Shown: positions 27,174 through 35,892, numbered from the stretch's first letter. The stretch: DNA of 64,000 bases from Streptomyces sp. NBC_01723 (GCF_036246005.1 NZ_CP109171.1:8698256-8762255); one strand, 5' to 3'. The notes: a model not told the origin generated them from the letters alone. Numbers and translations are program-made.

Positions 27174-28061
27174 TCAGTTCTCGGAGTCCGCCCCGGCGGA
27201 CTGCACATCCGCGGCCTCGGCCGTGGCGGACCAGCTCGCCAACAGGTTCAGCGCGTCCGCGGCCGCGGAGCCGGGGGCCGCGTTGTACAACGCCACGACC
27301 AGCCCCGAGCCGTCCGGCAGGTTCATCGATTCGAAGTCGAGCTCCAGCTCGCCGACGACCGGATGCCGGAAGCGTTTCGTCCCCTCATGGAAGACGTGTA
27401 CGTCGTGCGCGCCCCACATCACACGGAAGGCGTCACTGCGAGTCGACAGCTCACCGATCAGGTTCGACAGCTCGCGGTCGTACGGGTTCTTGCCCGCCTC
27501 GACCCGCAGCGCACCCACTGCGCCCCTGGCGATGCGTTCCCAGTCGACGTAGAACCGCCGGGCCGCGGGACTGAGGAACACGAACCGCACGGTGTTCGCC
27601 CCACAGACCGGATCGGCGTACATCTCCGAGAACAGTGCCCGCCCGAGCGGATTGGCCACCAGAATGTCGAATCGGTGATTCTTCACGAACGCCGGCATGC
27701 CCGGCATCCCGTCAACGATGCGCTGCACGCTGGGCCGCACAGCCGGCCGGGCAGCCCGGCGCCGCACACGGGCGGGCGTCGCGTTCGCCGCCCGGGCCAG
27801 GTCGTACAAGTGCGTGCGCTCCGTGTCGTCAAGCCGCAGGGCCTGGGCGAGCGCGTCCAGGACACTGTCGGAGACTCCGCTGAGATTGCCGCGCTCCAGG
27901 CGCGTGTAGTACTCGACGCTGACTCCGGCGAGCGTCGCGACCTCGTTCCTGCGCAGCCCCGGCACCCGGCGTTGTCCGTACACGGGCAGACCGGCCTGCT
28001 CGGGCGTGATCTTGTCACGGCGAGACTTCAGAAACGCACTGATTTCGGCGCGGTTGTCCAT
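27174..28061 (-). CDS. MmyB-type XRE-family transcriptional regulator
   Basis: A 295-residue regulator. The N-terminal XRE helix-turn-helix reads RRVPGLRRNEVATLAGVS then VEYYTRLERG (residues about 36-65). The C-terminal region (PSVQRIVDGMPGMPAFV, ILVANPLGRALFSEMY, NTVRFVFL) is the PAS-like ligand-binding domain of the MmyB family. Known members sit beside SDR or other oxidoreductase genes and respond to small ligands. The likely operator lies immediately upstream (28090-28134) and before two nearby gene blocks, so it probably controls the 17.7-28.1 kb island and itself. Confidence 0.9.
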   Translation of the reverse strand: MDNRAEISAFLKSRRDKITPEQAGLPVYGQRRVPGLRRNEVATLAGVSVEYYTRLERGNLSGVSDSVLDALAQALRLDDTERTHLYDLARAANATPARVRRRAARPAVRPSVQRIVDGMPGMPAFVKNHRFDILVANPLGRALFSEMYADPVCGANTVRFVFLSPAARRFYVDWERIARGAVGALRVEAGKNPYDRELSNLIGELSTRSDAFRVMWGAHDVHVFHEGTKRFRHPVVGELELDFESMNLPDGSGLVVALYNAAPGSAAADALNLLASWSATAEAADVQSAGADSEN

Positions 28062-28089
28062 GCGCCCAGAGTAGGTTCGCCGCACACAA

Positions 28090-28134
28090 ACTGAGAGACC
28101 CTGTCATTACCCCTCACAGCAGTAACCCCCAGTG
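28090..28134. promoter_or_regulatory. Operator C before the MmyB-type regulator
   Basis: Contains CCCTGTCATTACCCCTCACA (28099-28118), then GCAGTAACCCCCAG. Its reverse complement carries GCTGTGAGGGGTAA, the core of blocks A and B. It is 30-70 bp upstream of the regulator start, which fits autoregulation. Confidence 0.6.
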
Positions 28135-28359
28135 CCAGCCCTTTCCTGTTGGGTGGAGCCGCAGGTCAGAGGAATTTCGCCGCTGGATACCTCCCCGCCC
28201 CCAGGCTGGATGCGGATCACGGGACGGGACCGCGCAAGCCGACGGACCTTCCGGACGAGTCGCCACCACAGTGCAGAGGGCTACCATCCGCCCGGCTCCG
28301 GACATCAAGCCCTCTGGAAGCCGATCAGCAGCAGCGGCGCCCGATGCAGCCGACCAGCC

Positions 28360-28468
28360 AACACGCTCCAGGCCGCATCAGCCCCGAGGAAGCCGGCATG
28401 ACGGTCCTCTGCGGTGAGCGCCGCGTCCCCGGGCTGCGCCGTGAGGAGGCCCCCGCCTTGCACCGTTT
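28360..28468 (+). pseudogene. Remnant of an MmyB-type regulator N-terminus
   Basis: The frame reads RISPEEAG, then GERRVPGLRREEAPALHRL. This is the N-terminal signature of XRE/MmyB regulators (normally GERRVPGLRREEVAxLAGVS). It breaks off at the IS481 remnant end. The upstream codons do not continue the homology, so only about 35 codons are left. Confidence 0.6.
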
Positions 28469-28469
28469 A

Positions 28470-28716
28470 CTACATGTATTGACCCGCAGGGTTGTTCACG
28501 CGGCTAATGGGTGGCTGACCATCGAGTGCGGTGTGGCACCGGTGGTAGTTGTAAGTGTGGAGGAAGTCTGCCAAGGCTTCGGTGCGCTCGGCGTTGCTGG
28601 AGTACGGGCGCACGTACGCCCACTCGTCGAGCAGGGTGCGATTCAGGCGCTCCACCTTGCCGTTTGTCTGGGGGCGATAGGGGCGCGTGCGTTTGTGGAC
28701 GATGCCGGCAGCGCTA
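28470..28716 (-). pseudogene. IS481-family transposase, C-terminal remnant
   Basis: The minus frame reads GIVHKRTRPYRPQTNGKVER, LNRTLLDEWAYVRPY, FLHTYNYHRCHTALDG and SRVNNPAGQYM before TAG. This is the end of the DDE integrase core of IS481 transposases, including the final catalytic Glu region (NGKVERLNRTL). Homology starts abruptly near 28716. The N-terminal part of an IS481 transposase lies at 29560-29700 on the same strand. Confidence 0.85.
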
Positions 28717-28795
28717 AAAACTCCTAACGGAATGACTCACAAGGCATCGTCGGGCCCTGGGGCAGTGGGTAGCAACCAGGTGCGAGGATGCTGTC

Positions 28796-29503
28796 GTGTT
28801 GGATGCGATCAACGCGGTGGACTGGGATGCCATACCAGGCCATCCCAACTGGTATGAACCGGCTCGTGCCGCCCACGGTTTGCGCGCGCTGGCGGATGCA
28901 GCGAACCTGGTGGAGGCGGCTGAGGCCAGCTCACTGCTCGGCGGCGGCGGAATCGTCCATGGCCACAGTGCCGCGGTGTTTCCGGCGGCGGCGGTCGCGA
29001 CCCCTCTGCTCCTGGACATCGCGCAGCAGGGTCACCCGGCGGCGCGGGACGCCGCGTTGGGGCTGGTCGATGAGGCCCTGTCGTCCTATCCCCACGGCGA
29101 GTACTCGCGGGTGACGACGTCCTACGGCACAGCGGTGCCGATCTGCTGCGCCATCGCCCACCAGTTGCAGGCTCGCTCAGCTCTCCTTGCTGGACTGGGC
29201 AAGCGGGGCAAGGCACTGCTTGCCGATGCGGCCGAGCACTGGCGTTTCAAGATCCGAGAGTGCGTCGCCGAGAGCAATGACACGGCAGCCTTCGGGGCTC
29301 TGGTCGGCTGTTTCCCGAGCGGCGTACACGCAGCGGAACTACACGTCGGCGGCGAGATCGCCGTGCTGGACGAGGTTGCCCTCGAATACCCACCCGAAGA
29401 CGGCTCTGCTGAAGCGTGCCTGCGGGTGACGGGACGGCGACCAGCCGAACTGCCGCCCGGCGCCGCCCTGTTCCCAGCAGAGTGCGGTGAACGCATGCAC
29501 TGA
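28796..29503 (+). CDS. Hypothetical protein lying inside a split IS481 transposase
   Basis: A 235-residue soluble protein with no signal peptide or membrane helix. It is rich in Ala and helix-forming residues (AAHGLRALADAANLVEAAEA; ARDAALGLVDEAL) and contains GGGGIVHGHSAAVFPAAAV. The overall pattern suggests a HEAT-like helical repeat fold, as in some small immunity-like proteins, but I do not recognise the family. The GTG at 28796 follows GCGAGG. It is flanked by the two halves of an IS481 transposase in opposite orientation, so it may have arrived with a mobile element. Confidence 0.7.
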   Translation: MLDAINAVDWDAIPGHPNWYEPARAAHGLRALADAANLVEAAEASSLLGGGGIVHGHSAAVFPAAAVATPLLLDIAQQGHPAARDAALGLVDEALSSYPHGEYSRVTTSYGTAVPICCAIAHQLQARSALLAGLGKRGKALLADAAEHWRFKIRECVAESNDTAAFGALVGCFPSGVHAAELHVGGEIAVLDEVALEYPPEDGSAEACLRVTGRRPAELPPGAALFPAECGERMH

Positions 29504-29559
29504 CCAGCCTCTACAGTTCACAGTCCATGCGGTACAGGGGCCGTCTGCCGGGCTGAGAT

Positions 29560-29700
29560 GAGACGCCGAACCCACTTGTGAGCGGTGGTGCGGGAGATAC
29601 CCATTTCATCGGCCACGTGGGCGACGGGTCTGCCGGACCGAACCCGGTCGACCAGCAGCCTGCGGCCGTGGATGGTCAGCCGGGCATTGGGGTGAGACAC
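29560..29700 (-). pseudogene. IS481-family transposase, N-terminal remnant
   Basis: From a GTG at 29700 the frame reads SHPNARLTIHGRRLLVDRV, then RPVAHVADEMGISRTTAHKW and VRR. This is the leading helix-turn-helix of IS481 transposases. After VRR the frame departs from the family and stops at 29518. It pairs with the C-terminal remnant at 28470-28716. Confidence 0.8.
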
Positions 29701-29827
29701 GACGACCTCTGCGGTGGTGGGGAGATGCGTGGAGGTGAGGAACGGCCCCATCCCCTCGCCCCTGAGTGGGGATTACGGGCCTCGCCGCACGCGACGGCGC
29801 CGGGGCCGGTCGTCAGCGCGTCCTGGG

Positions 29828-30541
29828 CTACACGTTCTGGGGCTGGGGGTAGAGCTGCTCGATCCGGTCTCGTTTGGTGTACATGTCCCAGTACTGCTCG
29901 GCGAGCTCGTCAGGGTCGACGAGGGGGAACTCTGCAGTCGATCCCGTAGAGGCGATGAGGGCGCTCAACTCGCTGCGGTCGATCGTCGCACCGACGGAGA
30001 GGGTGCCGGCGTAGATTCCCGCCTCGGCGACCTCACCGTGGAGAGAGTGCAGGTAGTTACGGGCGGCGGCGCCGACGGGGGCCAGGCCGCTGAGCCGGGG
30101 CAGGGGGTGGACGGCCGTGACGCCGGTGGTCAGGAGGAAGGCTCCATCGCCCCGCTCTGTCCACTCCGGCAGAACTGCACGTACCACTTCCACCGGCGTC
30201 AGCAAGAACATCGGAATGCCCTCCTCCAGGGCGGCAGCATCCATCTCGGCGGCTGGAATCAGACTCTGCTCGGTGCTGAACGGCCCGTACTCGATCACGT
30301 CGACGCGGCCGAAGCGGTCGCGGATTCTCGCCACCAAGGCCGGTACTTCGGCGGGCCTGGATAGATCGGCGGTGAACCCGGCTGCCTCGATGCCGGCCAC
30401 CGCCAGCTGCTCTACGAGTGCGTCGAGGCGCTGCTTGCGGCGCGCGACCAGGGCGACACGGAAGCCTTCGCGGCCGAAGCGGCGGGCGACGGAGGCGCCG
30501 AGACCGGTGCCGGCCCCGAAGACGGCGATCACTTTGGACAT
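29828..30541 (-). CDS. Atypical SDR-family protein
   Basis: A 237-residue Rossmann protein with the cofactor motif FGAGTGLGASVARRFG. The expected catalytic Tyr-x3-Lys is missing: the corresponding segment reads VGAAARNYLHSLHGEV. The NNAG segment is replaced by EYGPF. This branch is common in Streptomyces next to TetR genes, and catalytic activity is uncertain. It is transcribed divergently from the TetR regulator at 30687 across a clear palindromic operator, so it is probably its target. Confidence 0.82.
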   Translation of the reverse strand: MSKVIAVFGAGTGLGASVARRFGREGFRVALVARRKQRLDALVEQLAVAGIEAAGFTADLSRPAEVPALVARIRDRFGRVDVIEYGPFSTEQSLIPAAEMDAAALEEGIPMFLLTPVEVVRAVLPEWTERGDGAFLLTTGVTAVHPLPRLSGLAPVGAAARNYLHSLHGEVAEAGIYAGTLSVGATIDRSELSALIASTGSTAEFPLVDPDELAEQYWDMYTKRDRIEQLYPQPQNV

Positions 30542-30567
30542 GCGGTGGACTCCTTATTCCGGTCATC

Positions 30568-30616
30568 TTGACCCACGGGTCAACTTACGGGTCGACGGTA
30601 ACATGCAAGTTGACCC
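30568..30616. promoter_or_regulatory. TetR-type operator region
   Basis: TTGACCC-AC-GGGTCAA (30568-30583) is a near-perfect palindrome. Further half-sites are GGGTC (30589-30593) and TTGACCC (30610-30616). It lies between the divergent SDR and TetR genes, so it probably serves both promoters. Confidence 0.7.
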
Positions 30617-30686
30617 GATGGTCACGTTCTGCTGACCGGCAGCACGCGGCGAGGGATACGCCAGGCCGACCAGGAGGAATCACCGC

Positions 30687-31319
30687 ATGCGGACCGACGC
30701 GCAACGGAACGCGGAGAAGCTGCGAGCTGCCGCCGCCGAGCTCTTCCAGGAACGTGGTCTGCAGGTGCCGCTCAAGGAAATCGCCCGACGGGCGGGCGTG
30801 AGTCACGGCACCCTCTACAACCTCTTCGGCACGCGTGAGGCCCTCATCGACGAGGTGGTGACCGACCGCGCGGCACACCTCCTGGACCAGGTCGGCCAGC
30901 AGGCCCTGTCCTTGGAGGATGCCTGGGAGGGATTCACGTATTACGTCGAGAAGCTCTGCGAACTTCAGGCCACCGATCCAGCCGTCGCCGACGTGGTCAG
31001 CGGACGTTACCCGAACGCGAAGCGACTCATGACCGCCTGCGCCCGGAGCATGGGCGCCGCACGGCAGATCGTTGAGCGGGCCCACGAAGCCGGCGCACTC
31101 CGTCCCGATTTCACCAACGCGGATCTGGTATTCGCCTTTGCCGCCAATGCCCTGCTGGCCCGAGCCACCGGCGAGGCCGCACCAAGCGGGTGGCGCCGCC
31201 AAGCCGCCTTCCTCCTAGACGGCCTGCGCACCGAGTCCTCCCGCCACCCCCTGCCCGCGAGCCAACCGACCCCACAACAAGTCCACGACGCTATGGCAAG
31301 CCTCGGCGACAAGGCATAG
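30687..31319 (+). CDS. TetR/AcrR-family transcriptional regulator
   Basis: A 210-residue regulator. The N-terminal helix-turn-helix is in LKEIARRAGVSHGTLYNLFG (residues about 32-51), followed by TREALIDEVV. The C-terminal two-thirds is the all-helical ligand/dimerisation domain. Its likely operator lies about 70-120 bp upstream and is shared with the divergent atypical SDR. The ATG at 30687 follows CAGGAGGAA. The ligand is unknown. Confidence 0.92.
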   Translation: MRTDAQRNAEKLRAAAAELFQERGLQVPLKEIARRAGVSHGTLYNLFGTREALIDEVVTDRAAHLLDQVGQQALSLEDAWEGFTYYVEKLCELQATDPAVADVVSGRYPNAKRLMTACARSMGAARQIVERAHEAGALRPDFTNADLVFAFAANALLARATGEAAPSGWRRQAAFLLDGLRTESSRHPLPASQPTPQQVHDAMASLGDKA

Positions 31320-31535
31320 AACGATCGAGGGTGGCACGCGCGACCCGGCAGCACATCCATTGCCCACAGGTCGCACGTCTGGCGAACGCTGACCGTCACA
31401 GCGAGGCCGCCCACGGCCCTACCTCGACCCGAGAAACGCCCTACATCACCGCGGTGCCGCCTGGGGGGTGAACGTGTCTCCAGCGCCTTCACCCGAGCCA
31501 CAAGCGTTGTGTCACCGTCAACAACGCTCGTGGTC

Positions 31536-31650
31536 AATACAACTACACCGGGATGAAACGCGGGAAACTGCGCGGCGTCTCCACGAGCGTCCTGCGCTCA
31601 CTCACCCGCATCCTGCGCATGGACGAAACCGAGACCCAGCACCGCTCAAC
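31536..31650 (+). pseudogene. Second remnant of an MmyB-type regulator
   Basis: The frame reads QYNYTGMKRGKLRGVSTSVL then RSLTRILRMDETETQH. It matches the segment of XRE/MmyB regulators that follows the helix-turn-helix (YYTRLERGNLxGVSDSVLDALARALRLDExE). No flanking homology is left on either side. Confidence 0.55.
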
Positions 31651-31659
31651 ACGCTGAAC

Positions 31660-31850
31660 TTGACAGGGAAGACCAGGTGCGCGGGCCAAGTGCTCGCGGC
31701 CGCCAGAGCGCCGGCGCCGCGACGGTGGGCCAGGCGCTGCTGCAGCCGCTCGGACGCGAGACGGCCGGACTCCCACACCACCAGCTCACCGTCCAGGCCG
31801 GTGTCGTCGGGCGGCTGCGCCAGGGCTACATCACGGTGCCGTGGGCTGGT
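31660..31850 (-). pseudogene. Remnant of an ATP-dependent DNA ligase
   Basis: The minus frame has DDTGLDGELVVWESGRLASE, RLQQRLAHRR and WPAHLVF. This fits the nucleotidyltransferase domain of bacterial LigD-like ligases around the conserved GELV(V)W strand. The adenylated Lys motif and all C-terminal parts are absent, so this is a fragment. Confidence 0.6.
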
Positions 31851-32130
31851 AGCGCAGGAGCACGGTCTGGGAGTCGAAGGTCCGGGATTCGACGAGCTCA
31901 AGATTCAGTCGCTCCGGGGACTCCGGGATGTTCTGGCGGACGTGACGCGCTGAGAACTGTCCAGGCGTCCACGACACGGCGCCGGTCTCCAGCGGCCGCG
32001 CCACCGTACGCTCCGGGTTGATAAGCGACTCGGGTGTGTGCAGGCCGGGGAGACCGGTGCGCCGCTGTGGAGGCCACAGCCGCATAACGCACGGCATGGA
32101 CATGGTCAGGACGCAAACTCCGTGCGTCAC
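31831..32130 (-). CDS. Possible small protein or fragment, unrecognised
   Basis: An open frame of 99 codons. Its second half looks protein-like (WTPGQFSARHVRQNIPESPE, then RTFDSQTVLLRYQPTAP) and the first third does not. It overlaps the ligase remnant and has no good ribosome binding site. I cannot name a family. It may be another fragment in this decayed zone. Confidence 0.3.
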   Translation of the reverse strand: MTHGVCVLTMSMPCVMRLWPPQRRTGLPGLHTPESLINPERTVARPLETGAVSWTPGQFSARHVRQNIPESPERLNLELVESRTFDSQTVLLRYQPTAP

Positions 32131-32464
32131 TCAAGAAGAGCAGGGACTCAGGTGCGCCCGCCGTGATCGGAGGTGTGCCTCTGTCATGCGGTGAGACTGT
32201 CCGAGGCTGGTCGTGGCAAGCCCGAGCGGTCTCGACTCGGCTCCTAGTTAGCGGCGGTGCCGCGTTGCGCGGAAGTAGCAGTTGAGGCTGTCGTAGGTCA
32301 CCAAGTGATAGTGGTGGTCGAAGAGCTGTTGCCAGATCTGCCCCCTGAGCCCCTTGCTGCTCATGCGCTCCCCCTGGACGGGGCAGGAACGTTCGGGATC
32401 ACGAGAGCGAGGACCTTGGACAAGCGCCGGATCTGTTCGTTTCGGCAGGTGGGGCGGTTGATCA
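32131..32464. other. Gene-free stretch
   Basis: 334 bp with no supported gene or RNA. GC content appears lower than in neighbouring genes. It may hold the 3' end of transcripts and decayed sequence; I see no clear hairpin or repeat. Confidence 0.4.
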
Positions 32465-32920
32465 TCACCCCGCGGCCACGTCTCCACCCGCGTTGCGCAT
32501 CATGCGTTGCAGGACCTTCAGGGTGATCAGGTATTCCTCGTCCGGGATACCCGTGTGCACCTGTGTCCGGCTGGCGCGCTGAGTCTCGGCGGCGCGCTGG
32601 TGCAGCGCCCTGCCATCGTCGGTGATCTGGAGCCGGCCGGTTCTATCCAGCACGAGCAGCTTCCGCTCCACCAGAAGGTCGATGTCGGGAGCAAGGCCGG
32701 CGCCAACGTCCAGGTTGCCCTGCTGGGCACTGATCACCTCCTCCCGCGTGGCACCGCTTTCGCTGTGCAGCACCTGGTGCAGCACCCACCACTGAGGCTG
32801 TGTGATTCCGATGGCCGCGAGCCGCCCCCTGACATACGCCGTAAGCGTCTTGTTCGCGGCCCACGTCCAGTACCCGATCGGCTGGTTCACCAGCTCTTCG
32901 TCGTCGTGCGAGTACTCCAT
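32465..32920 (-). CDS. MarR-family transcriptional regulator
   Basis: A 151-residue winged-helix regulator: ITQPQWWVLHQVLH and GATREEVISAQQ around the recognition helix, then LVERKLLVLDRTGRLQITDD for the wing. The N-terminal ANKTLTAYVRGRLAAIG helix is the dimer interface. I chose the ATG at 32920 because AAGGTGG lies upstream; longer starts add an Arg-rich run unlike the family. It is co-directional with the MDMPI-type gene, 114 bp downstream of it. Target unknown. Confidence 0.85.
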   Translation of the reverse strand: MEYSHDDEELVNQPIGYWTWAANKTLTAYVRGRLAAIGITQPQWWVLHQVLHSESGATREEVISAQQGNLDVGAGLAPDIDLLVERKLLVLDRTGRLQITDDGRALHQRAAETQRASRTQVHTGIPDEEYLITLKVLQRMMRNAGGDVAAG

Positions 32921-33034
32921 CGCGCCACCTTCTCTCTGCCGGTTCGCCCACCGCGCTGTCCGAGCGGCTACGCCACGCGGACAGCCGGACGCCACCCCGG
33001 CTCACCTTGGTCACCAGTAACTACCGAGTCGGCG

Positions 33035-33640
33035 TCAGCCGTCTGCGCGCACCGCTGGGAGCCTGCGCCCGTAGGCAAGCAGCAGGAGCTCCTGAGCGGG
33101 GCGCGCCACCTGGGCGCCCCTGCCGTACGACCACTCCAGGTCGGTGGCCCGCAGTTCGACGTCGCCGAGGTGCGCCCGGAAGAAGCGGAGCGTGCTCGGC
33201 TTGACGGTTTCCAGCACGATGCGCAGGCGTTCCAGGGGGACTTGTCGCCCGAGCCCGAGCGCGACGGTGATGTCCAATCCGTGAATGACATCGTGCCCGA
33301 GTGCCGCCGCCGGGCCGCCTACCGGCGGCCTCCAGGGGTGATGGGCATTGTCCCGCAGCGCTGCGGCGAGTTCATGGGGCGTGAGGACAGCGGCGTCGCG
33401 GCGCGCGGCGCGGTCGGTCATCCGGTGCAGGTTGCCTCCCGACCGAGCCAGCTCCAGCGTCGTCCTGCCGAACGAGTACCTGAATCCCATGCTCATGTGT
33501 GCGGCGACCTCTCGCACCCGCCACCCGCTGCACAAGGTCGGCGCATCCCACTGGTGCTCGGTCAGTCCGTCCAGCACGTCCGCCAGTTCGCGCCGCTCGG
33601 CCGCGATCTCGGCACGGACGTCCACGGCTGCACTCTTCAT
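33035..33640 (-). CDS. Mycothiol-dependent maleylpyruvate isomerase (MDMPI)-family protein
   Basis: A 201-residue DinB-like four-helix protein: LTEHQWDAPTLCSGWRVREV with AAHM (metal-binding His), then HDVIHGLDITVALG (second His) and a C-terminal substrate-binding region (LRATDLEWSYGRGAQV). Members use Zn and mycothiol in isomerisation or transfer reactions. It is transcribed divergently from the LysR gene 72 bp away. The ATG at 33640 is one of two close candidates (GTG two codons before). Confidence 0.82.
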   Translation of the reverse strand: MKSAAVDVRAEIAAERRELADVLDGLTEHQWDAPTLCSGWRVREVAAHMSMGFRYSFGRTTLELARSGGNLHRMTDRAARRDAAVLTPHELAAALRDNAHHPWRPPVGGPAAALGHDVIHGLDITVALGLGRQVPLERLRIVLETVKPSTLRFFRAHLGDVELRATDLEWSYGRGAQVARPAQELLLLAYGRRLPAVRADG

Positions 33641-33711
33641 GATCACCAGCGTCTCGGACGCTGTGCCAGAAGTCCAAGAGACGGTAATTCTCGCAACTAG
33701 CATCTCCGCTT

Positions 33712-34635
33712 ATGGAGCTCCGCCAGCTGCAGTACTTCCTCACCGTCGTCGAAGAAGCCAACTTCACCCGCGCCGCGGCCCGCCTGCATGTCGCGCAACC
33801 GGGGGTGAGTGCCCAGATCCGGCAGATGGAGAGGGAACTTGGGCAACCCCTGCTGGACCGGTCCGGTCGAAGGGTTACCACCACCGAAGCGGGCGAGGCT
33901 GTCCTTCCCTATGCGCGGGCAGCACTTGCGGCCATCGAGGGGATGCGGCAGACGGTGGACGAGTTCACCGGCCTGGTCCGAGGGCATGTCACCATCGGCG
34001 TCGTCTCAGGCGCGGCCACCGACGGGTACGACCTGGCCGCCTTGCTCGCCGACTTCCACGACGAGCACCCGCAGGTGGAGATTTCCCTCACCGAGGACAC
34101 TTCAGCACGCATGCTCACCGCCCTGCGTCGCGGTGAACTCGACCTCGCCATCGTCGGCGTCACCGACGACGACCCCCCGCCGGGCATCAGCCTCCAAGTC
34201 GTGATCGACACCCCACTGGTCGCCGCCATGACCCCAAAGGATCCACTGCTCCTCCCCGCCGGCCGCACAGAACTCCCACTGACCGAGCTCGCCGACCGCC
34301 CACTCATCAGCCTTCCACGCGGCACCGGCATGCGCGGCGCACTCGAACGCGCCTGCCGACAGGCCGGTTTCCAGCCACGCATCGCCTTCGAGGCCGCCGC
34401 GCCGAGCCTGCTGACACGCTTCGCCGCCCGCGGCCTCGGAGTTGCCATCCTCCCGGAACTCCCGCCCGAAGCCGCGTCCGCTCTCGGCCTCCGCACGCTC
34501 CCCCTGACCTCCCCCCGCCTCCGCGGCCGGATTGCTCTCGCATGGCCGACGGACGGTCCCCACACTCCGGCAGCCAAGGCCCTCCTCATCCGCATGCAAA
34601 AGGCCCTCCCGCCGACCCAACCCTCACAGCACTAG
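33712..34635 (+). CDS. LysR-family transcriptional regulator
   Basis: A 307-residue LysR protein. The N-terminal MELRQLQYFLTVVEEANFTR and LHVAQPGVSAQIRQMERELG form the winged helix; the rest is the two-lobed effector domain. It is transcribed divergently from the MDMPI gene, so that gene is the likely target, with the 72-bp interval as the binding region. The last 12 bp overlap a convergent degenerate frame. No defect is visible. Confidence 0.92.
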   Translation: MELRQLQYFLTVVEEANFTRAAARLHVAQPGVSAQIRQMERELGQPLLDRSGRRVTTTEAGEAVLPYARAALAAIEGMRQTVDEFTGLVRGHVTIGVVSGAATDGYDLAALLADFHDEHPQVEISLTEDTSARMLTALRRGELDLAIVGVTDDDPPPGISLQVVIDTPLVAAMTPKDPLLLPAGRTELPLTELADRPLISLPRGTGMRGALERACRQAGFQPRIAFEAAAPSLLTRFAARGLGVAILPELPPEAASALGLRTLPLTSPRLRGRIALAWPTDGPHTPAAKALLIRMQKALPPTQPSQH

Positions 34636-34990
34636 GAACGCGGCCAGGCGCCACCCCGAAGTCTCCCGCGGGTGCAGAAACAGGCACTCGGCGTCACGGC
34701 CACCGCGTCCGCCACGGCCCGCACCACCTCCCCGCCCCCCCCGCAGCAGACCCCGCGCCCGCAACTCACCGAGCGCGGCCGCCGTAGCTGGCGCCAGACG
34801 GTGACGGTGCACACCTCCCACGTCCGCAGGTCCTCCGCCCCGTTGAGGTAGAGCCAGACCGTGCCCTGTCGGCGGGGCAGGCCGCGGGGGCCGCCGTCGC
34901 GCAGAACCCGGTTCCACCGCTCGGCCTCCGCGCCGATGCCGGGCGCGTCGAGCGCGGCTGGAGCCGACGGGCCCGGGGAGGGGTCGGGGC
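34624..34990 (-). pseudogene. Frame-shifted coding remnant downstream of the permease
   Basis: One frame reads RWNRVLRDGGPRG, TVWLYLNGAEDL and RTWEVCTVTVWR with normal Streptomyces codon use. Near 34800 the coding bias moves to another frame that reads PATAAALGELRARGLLRGG and ECLFLHPRETSGWRLAAF before a stop. A G8 run (34733-34742 region) lies nearby. The family is not recognised. It probably represents one small gene broken by an indel or a true relic. Confidence 0.35.
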
Positions 34991-35001
34991 CGGCAGCGCC
35001 G

Positions 35002-35892
35002 TCAGTACGTGGCCAGCAGGCCGCGGCTGCGCAGTACCCACCGCTCCAGCGGGCTGAAGATGAGCAGGTCGATGGCGATGCCGACGATGAGGATGAGGAG
35101 GATGGCTTCGAAGACCATGGCCATGTCGCTGGCGTTGCGGCCGTTCTCCAGCAGCTGGCCCAGGCCCACCCCCAGGTCGGGGAAGGAGGCGATGATCTCG
35201 GCGGCCATCAGTGAGCGCCAGGAGAACGCCCAGCCCTGTTTGAGGCCGGCGACGTAGCCGGGCAGGGCGGCGGGAAGGACGATGTGCCAGGTGCCCTTCA
35301 GTCCGGTGGCGCCCAGGGTGCGGCCGGCGCGCAGGAAGAGGGGGGAGACCTGGTCGACGCCGGAGACGAGGCCGTTGGCGATGGAGGGGACGGCGCCGAG
35401 GAGGATGACGGCGTACATCATGGAGTTGTTCAGGCCCAGCCAGATGACGGCGGGGGGTACCCAGGCGACCGAGGGCAGGGACTGGAGGCCGGACAGGATG
35501 GGGCCGATGGCGGCGCGGACGACTTTGACCCGGGCGACCAGCAGCCCGAGGGGGGTGCCGATCACGAGGGCGAGCAGGAAGCCGGAGAGTCCGCGCGAGA
35601 CGCTGGTCCAGATGTAGCCGAGCAGTTCGCCCTCAAGCCACGCCTGGTGGACGACGTCCCACACGGCGGAGGGCGCGGGCAGCCGGTTCGGGTCGTCGAC
35701 GATCTTGAAGGAGACCAGGGCCTGCCAGATGGCGAGCACCAGCAGGACGGCGACGGCGGGCGGCAGGACCTTCTCCACGAAGGTCTGCCTGAAGGGGATC
35801 CGGGTCCTGTGCCGGGTCTCCAGGGCGTCGAGGCCCGCCTCCAGACCGGCGAGGTCGACGTCACCCTTGAGGGAGGGATCAGTGCTGGCCAT
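35002..35892 (-). CDS. ssuC: ABC transporter permease, aliphatic-sulfonate/taurine type
   Basis: A 296-residue inner-membrane permease with about six helices and the EAA-like loop (RAGRTLGATGLKGTWHIVLP). It forms the channel of an SsuABC/TauABC-type importer for organosulfonates. The ATG at 35892 overlaps the ATPase stop by 14 bp, so the two are coupled. The order behind ssuA and ssuB and cysC-cysD-cysN matches the known Streptomyces sulfur cluster. Confidence 0.88.
   Translation of the reverse strand: MASTDPSLKGDVDLAGLEAGLDALETRHRTRIPFRQTFVEKVLPPAVAVLLVLAIWQALVSFKIVDDPNRLPAPSAVWDVVHQAWLEGELLGYIWTSVSRGLSGFLLALVIGTPLGLLVARVKVVRAAIGPILSGLQSLPSVAWVPPAVIWLGLNNSMMYAVILLGAVPSIANGLVSGVDQVSPLFLRAGRTLGATGLKGTWHIVLPAALPGYVAGLKQGWAFSWRSLMAAEIIASFPDLGVGLGQLLENGRNASDMAMVFEAILLILIVGIAIDLLIFSPLERWVLRSRGLLATY

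Noticed and set aside
28132..28401. 89-codon + strand frame beside the regulator operator
   Set aside because: Random-looking composition, and it overlaps the regulator remnant in another frame.
32248..32487. 79-codon minus-strand frame
   Set aside because: No ribosome site, no family resemblance and a composition unlike neighbouring genes.
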